Made by a program: the position numbers and the translations under genes. Shown here one piece after another: positions 60,801 to 64,000 of a DNA stretch of 64,000 bases. The DNA comes from Dryocosmus kuriphilus (Eukaryota; Arthropoda; Insecta; Hymenoptera; Cynipidae). The stretch is taken from contig CM076196.1 in the NCBI GenBank assembly GCA_038277395.1, positions 136,288,730-136,352,729 on the forward strand. Reading direction: 5' to 3'. Each line of letters starts with the position of its first letter. The stretch's first letter is position 1. Below the pieces are notes generated by a model that saw only the letters and a list, made by a program, of their open reading frames with translations, ran no database searches and was not told the DNA's origin.

Positions 60801-63800
60801 TTTTGCGGAAAAGTGGATTTTTTTATATGAATTAACATATTTCACGAATAACTTAAAGACCATGCGTCTTTTCGAGAAAATGGTATGGAGTAAATATGAA
60901 GATATTTTTGAGCTGAACAAGTTCGTTTCTTACGATTTTTTCGTACCTTGCATATTTTGGCGGGAAATTTGAAGTCTTGATTTCTAGAAAGAATTTATTA
61001 TGGATAAAACCAGAACCATTGGTCAAATACCGCTGGTTGACGAACTCGTCCTTACTTTTTGCACTTTAAAGAAGTGTACCAAAGCGCAATCCAATGCGAT
61101 GAGTCTTTCGAAAGCGATCGTGTACACAGACTACACTACCTACTACTACTACTACTACTACTACACCTACTACCACAGACAGAAGCCAAAGTAAAATATG
61201 TTTTTTCAGGTTCAGGGGGTCATGAAACGTCGAGATATCATGAATTTCGCGAAAGTCAGTTTTCACATAAAACTAATACCTTTCTCATTGAGATGAGAAT
61301 GTAATAATAAAAATTGCATTTTTCAGCCAAACTATGTAAAAAATGAAGAAATTTACGCTTTAGATATAAATTCATTGATTGGTGAGCGCGAGAAAGGTGA
61401 TGAGAATGCGCCTGAGTAGCGGGCAGATTTTTCAATAACTTTTAATAACTTTTTATTGACTGTATAGTAATGTATTTTTTGATTAAAAGAACGGTATTAT
61501 ACGTTTAATGAAGAAAGTATGGGTTGTATCAAAAAATGGTTTCAAGGGAATTTGTAGGTCCTTGGAAGGTGAATAATTCTGCTTCTTGATATTTTCACGT
61601 ATCTTGCATACTTTTGCGGAAAAGTGGATTTTTTTATATGAATTAACATATTTCACGAATAACTTAAAGACCATGCGTCTTTTCGAGAAAATGGTATGAA
61701 GTAAATATGAAGATATTTTTGAGCTGAACAAGTTCGTTTCTTACGATTTTTTCGTACCTTGCATATTTTGGCGGGAAATTTGAAGTCTTGATTTCTAGAA
61801 AGAATTTATTATGGATAAAACCAGAACCATTGGTCAAATACCGCTGGTTGACGAACTCGTCCTTACTTTTTGCACTTTAAAGAAGTGTACCAAAGCGCAA
61901 TCCAATGCGATGAGTCTTTCGAAAGCGATCGTGTACACAGACTACACCTACTACTACTACTACTACTACTACACCTACTACGGCAGACAGACAGCCAACG
62001 TAAAATATGTTTTTTCAGGTTCAGGGGGTCATGAAACGTCGAGATATCATGAATTTCGCGAAAGTCAGTTTTCACATAAAACTAATACCTTTCTCATTGA
62101 GATGAGAATGTAATAATAAAAATTGCATTTTTCAGCCAAACTATGTAAAAAAAATGAAGAAATTTACGCTTTAGATATAAATTCATTGATTGGTGAGCGC
62201 GAGAAAGGTGATGAGAATGCGCCTGAGTAGCGGGCAGATTTTTCAATAACTTTTAATAACTTTTTATTGACTGTATAGTAATGTATTTTTTGATTAAAAG
62301 AACGGTATTATACGTTTAATGAAGAAAGTATGGGTTGTATCAAAAAATGGTTTCAAGGGAATTTGTAGGTCCTTGGAAGGTGAATAATTCTGCTTCTTGT
62401 TATTTTCACGTATCTTGCATACTTTTGCGGAAAAGTGGATTTTTTTTTATATGAATTAACATATTTCACGAATAACTTAAAGACCATGCGTCTTTTCGAG
62501 AAAATGGTATGGAGTAAATATGAAGATATTTTTGAGCTGAACAAGTTCGTTTCTTACGATTTTTTCGTACCTTGCATATTTTGGCGGGAAATTTGAAGTC
62601 TTGATTTCTAGAAAGAATTTATTATGGATAAAACCAGAACCATTGGTCAAATACCGCTGGTTGACGAACTCGTCCTTACTTTTTGCACTTTAAAGAAGTG
62701 TACCAAAGCGCAATCCAATGCGATGAGTCTTTCGAAAGGGATCGTGTACACAGACTACACCTACTACTACTACTACTACTACACCTACCTACTACGGCAG
62801 ACAGACAGCCAAAGTAAAATATGTTTTTCAGGTTCAGGGGGTCATGAAACGTCGAGATATCATGAATTTCGCGAAAGTCAGTTTTCACATAAAACTAATA
62901 CCTTTCTCATTGAGATGAGAATGTAATAATAAAAATTGCATTTTTCAGCCAAACTATGTAAAAAATGAAGAAATTTACGTTTTAGATATAAATTCATTGA
63001 TTGGTGAGCGCGAGAAAGGTGATGAGAATGCGCCTGAGTAGCGGGCAGATTTTTCAATAACTTTTAATAACTTTTTATTGACTGTATAGTAATGTATTTT
63101 TTGATTAAAAGAACGGTATTATACGTTTAATGAAGAAAGTATGGGTTGTATCAAAAAATGGTTTCAAGGGAATTTGTAGGTCCTTGGAAGGTGAATAATT
63201 CTGCTTCTTGATATTTTCACGTATCTTGCATACTTTTGCGGAAAAGTGGATTTTTTTTTTATATGAATTAACATATTTCACGAATAACTTAAAGACCATG
63301 CGTCTTTTCGAGAAAATGGTATGGAGTAAATATGAAGATATTTTTGAGCTGAACAAGTTCGTTTCTTACGATTTTTTCGTACCTTGCATATTTTGGCGGG
63401 AAATTTGAAGTCTTGATTTCTAGAAAGAATTTATTATGGATAAAACCAGAACCATTGGTCAAATACCGCTGGTTGACGAACTCGTCCTTACTTTTTGCAC
63501 TTTAAAGAAGTGTACCAAAGCGCAATCCAATGCGATGAGTCTTTCGAAAGCGATCGTGTACACAGACTACACTACTACTACTACTACTACTACTACACCT
63601 ACTACGGCAGACAGAACCAACGTAAAATATGTTTTTTCAGGTTCAGGGGGTCATGAAACGTCGAGATATCATGAATTTCGCGAAAGTCAGTTTTCACATA
63701 AAACTAATACCTTTCTCATTGAGATGAGAATGTAATAATAAAAATTGCATTTTTCAGCCAAACTATGTAAAAAATGAAGAAATTTACGTTTTAGATATAA

Positions 63801-64000
63801 ATTCATTGATTGGTGAGCGCGAGAAAGGTGATGAGAATGCGCCTGAGTAGCGGGCAGATTTTTCAATAACTTTTAATAACTTTTTATTGACTGTATAGTA
63901 ATGTATTTTTTGATTAAAAGAACGGTATTATACGTTTAATGAAGAAAGTATGGGTTGTATCAAAAAATGGTTTCAAGGGAATTTGTAGGTCCTTGGAAGG
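29503..64000. repeat. ~807-bp satellite array, main segment (43 monomer starts)
   Basis: Starts ('atggataaaaccagaacc') recur from 29,503 to 63,436 at 801-814 bp spacing, all in one orientation, and the array runs off the window. Spacing varies mainly through TAC unit number and one-base changes in A/T runs. Each monomer holds a (TAC)7-8 tract with 'acacc' next to it, 'cagggggtcatgaaacg', 'gcgcgagaaaggtgatgagaatgcg', and two ~154-bp subrepeats. Variable sites (ggtcAaata/ggtcGaata; gaaagCgatcg/gaaagGgatcg; GGcagaca/CAcagaca; gtaCctt/gtaActt) define intermixed subtypes. ORFs on both strands of the monomer are not taken as genes. Confidence 0.97.
60195..60999. repeat. Representative ~807-bp monomer with its internal structure
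   Basis: One clean 805-bp unit. The TAC tract is at about 60,332-60,363. The conserved GC-containing segment 'gagcgcgagaaaggtgatgagaatgcgcctgag' is at about 60,572-60,605. Subrepeat A begins near 60,708 ('atgggttgtatcaaaaaatgg') and subrepeat B near 60,862 ('atgcgtcttttcgagaaaatgg'), 154 bp apart. A and B share 'tttgag/ggaaggtgaa.aa', 'cgtatcttgcata.ttttg.gg' and 'aattt'-type phrases, so they are old tandem copies. No CENP-B-box-like word was found by eye. Confidence 0.85.

Noticed and set aside
60195..60999. CENP-B box in the satellite monomer
   Set aside because: Checked by eye for TTCG followed at the right spacing by CGGG; the closest words (ttcgtaccttgc, ggcggga) do not fit the spacing.
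15556..63356. Recurrent 82-codon minus-strand ORF (MFSSKISSYLL...) in satellite monomers
   Set aside because: It lies across the two ~154-bp subrepeats, overlaps a plus-strand ORF, and is disrupted by run-length changes in many copies. It is best explained as a shadow of AT-rich tandem repeat sequence.
15076..63735. Recurrent 62-100 codon ORFs on the plus strand (MDKTRTIG... with a Tyr run) in nearly every satellite monomer
   Set aside because: They arise because the monomer is repeated and a 3-bp microsatellite keeps the frame. The frame is often cut after the TAC tract by small indels, and the opposite strand has equally recurrent ORFs. No codon-level constraint is visible.
13634..64000. 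CRISPR-like array
   Set aside because: The unit is ~807 bp with no short direct repeats separated by unique spacers; it is a eukaryotic satellite.

Overview
This is a eukaryotic, AT-rich, repeat-dominated window with no convincing host protein-coding gene, tRNA, rRNA or CRISPR. The mix of an R1-type non-LTR retrotransposon lineage, a Ty3/gypsy LTR retrotransposon primed by tRNA-Lys, and a long ~807-bp satellite array suggests an insect or other arthropod genome, probably heterochromatin. The species cannot be named from the sequence.

Layout. 1-8,500 is an old, degenerate array edge. It holds diverged ~155-bp tandem subrepeats, diverged copies of the ~807-bp monomer, three AT-rich short-period blocks, two GC-rich 'cgcttcgcg' hairpin modules, and about 1.3 kb of non-repeat sequence that may contain an LTR relic and a 62-codon ORF fragment. 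8,505-13,633 is one satellite monomer whose internal (CTA)n/(TAC)n microsatellite carries two 5'-truncated non-LTR retrotransposons, head to tail. CTA repeats lie before, between and after them. 13,634-19,556 is the start of the homogeneous ~807-bp array. 19,557-29,128 is a nearly complete 9.57-kb Ty3/gypsy element on the minus strand, inserted in one monomer. 29,129-64,000 is the array again: one scrambled monomer, then 43 recognisable monomer starts, running off the window.

How the parts relate. The monomer appears to have grown from two ~154-bp subrepeats plus ~500 bp of other sequence that carries a microsatellite. That microsatellite is CAACGA-like in the old copies and pure TAC in the young ones. 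The TAC tract is where both non-LTR elements sit. These two elements are clearly different lineages, yet they share the target, the orientation and an 11-bp 3' stem, so they look like a TAC-microsatellite-specific R1-clade group living inside a satellite.

The LTR element has gag, a canonical -1 slippery heptamer (G GGA AAC) leading into protease-RT-RNase H-integrase, and two extra downstream ORFs. Both extra ORFs carry the same C-x2-C-x11-H-x3-C zinc-finger spacing. Its LTRs differ by one substitution and small end indels, yet its coding region has several frameshifts and one stop. That suggests either insertion of an already defective copy or consensus indel errors.
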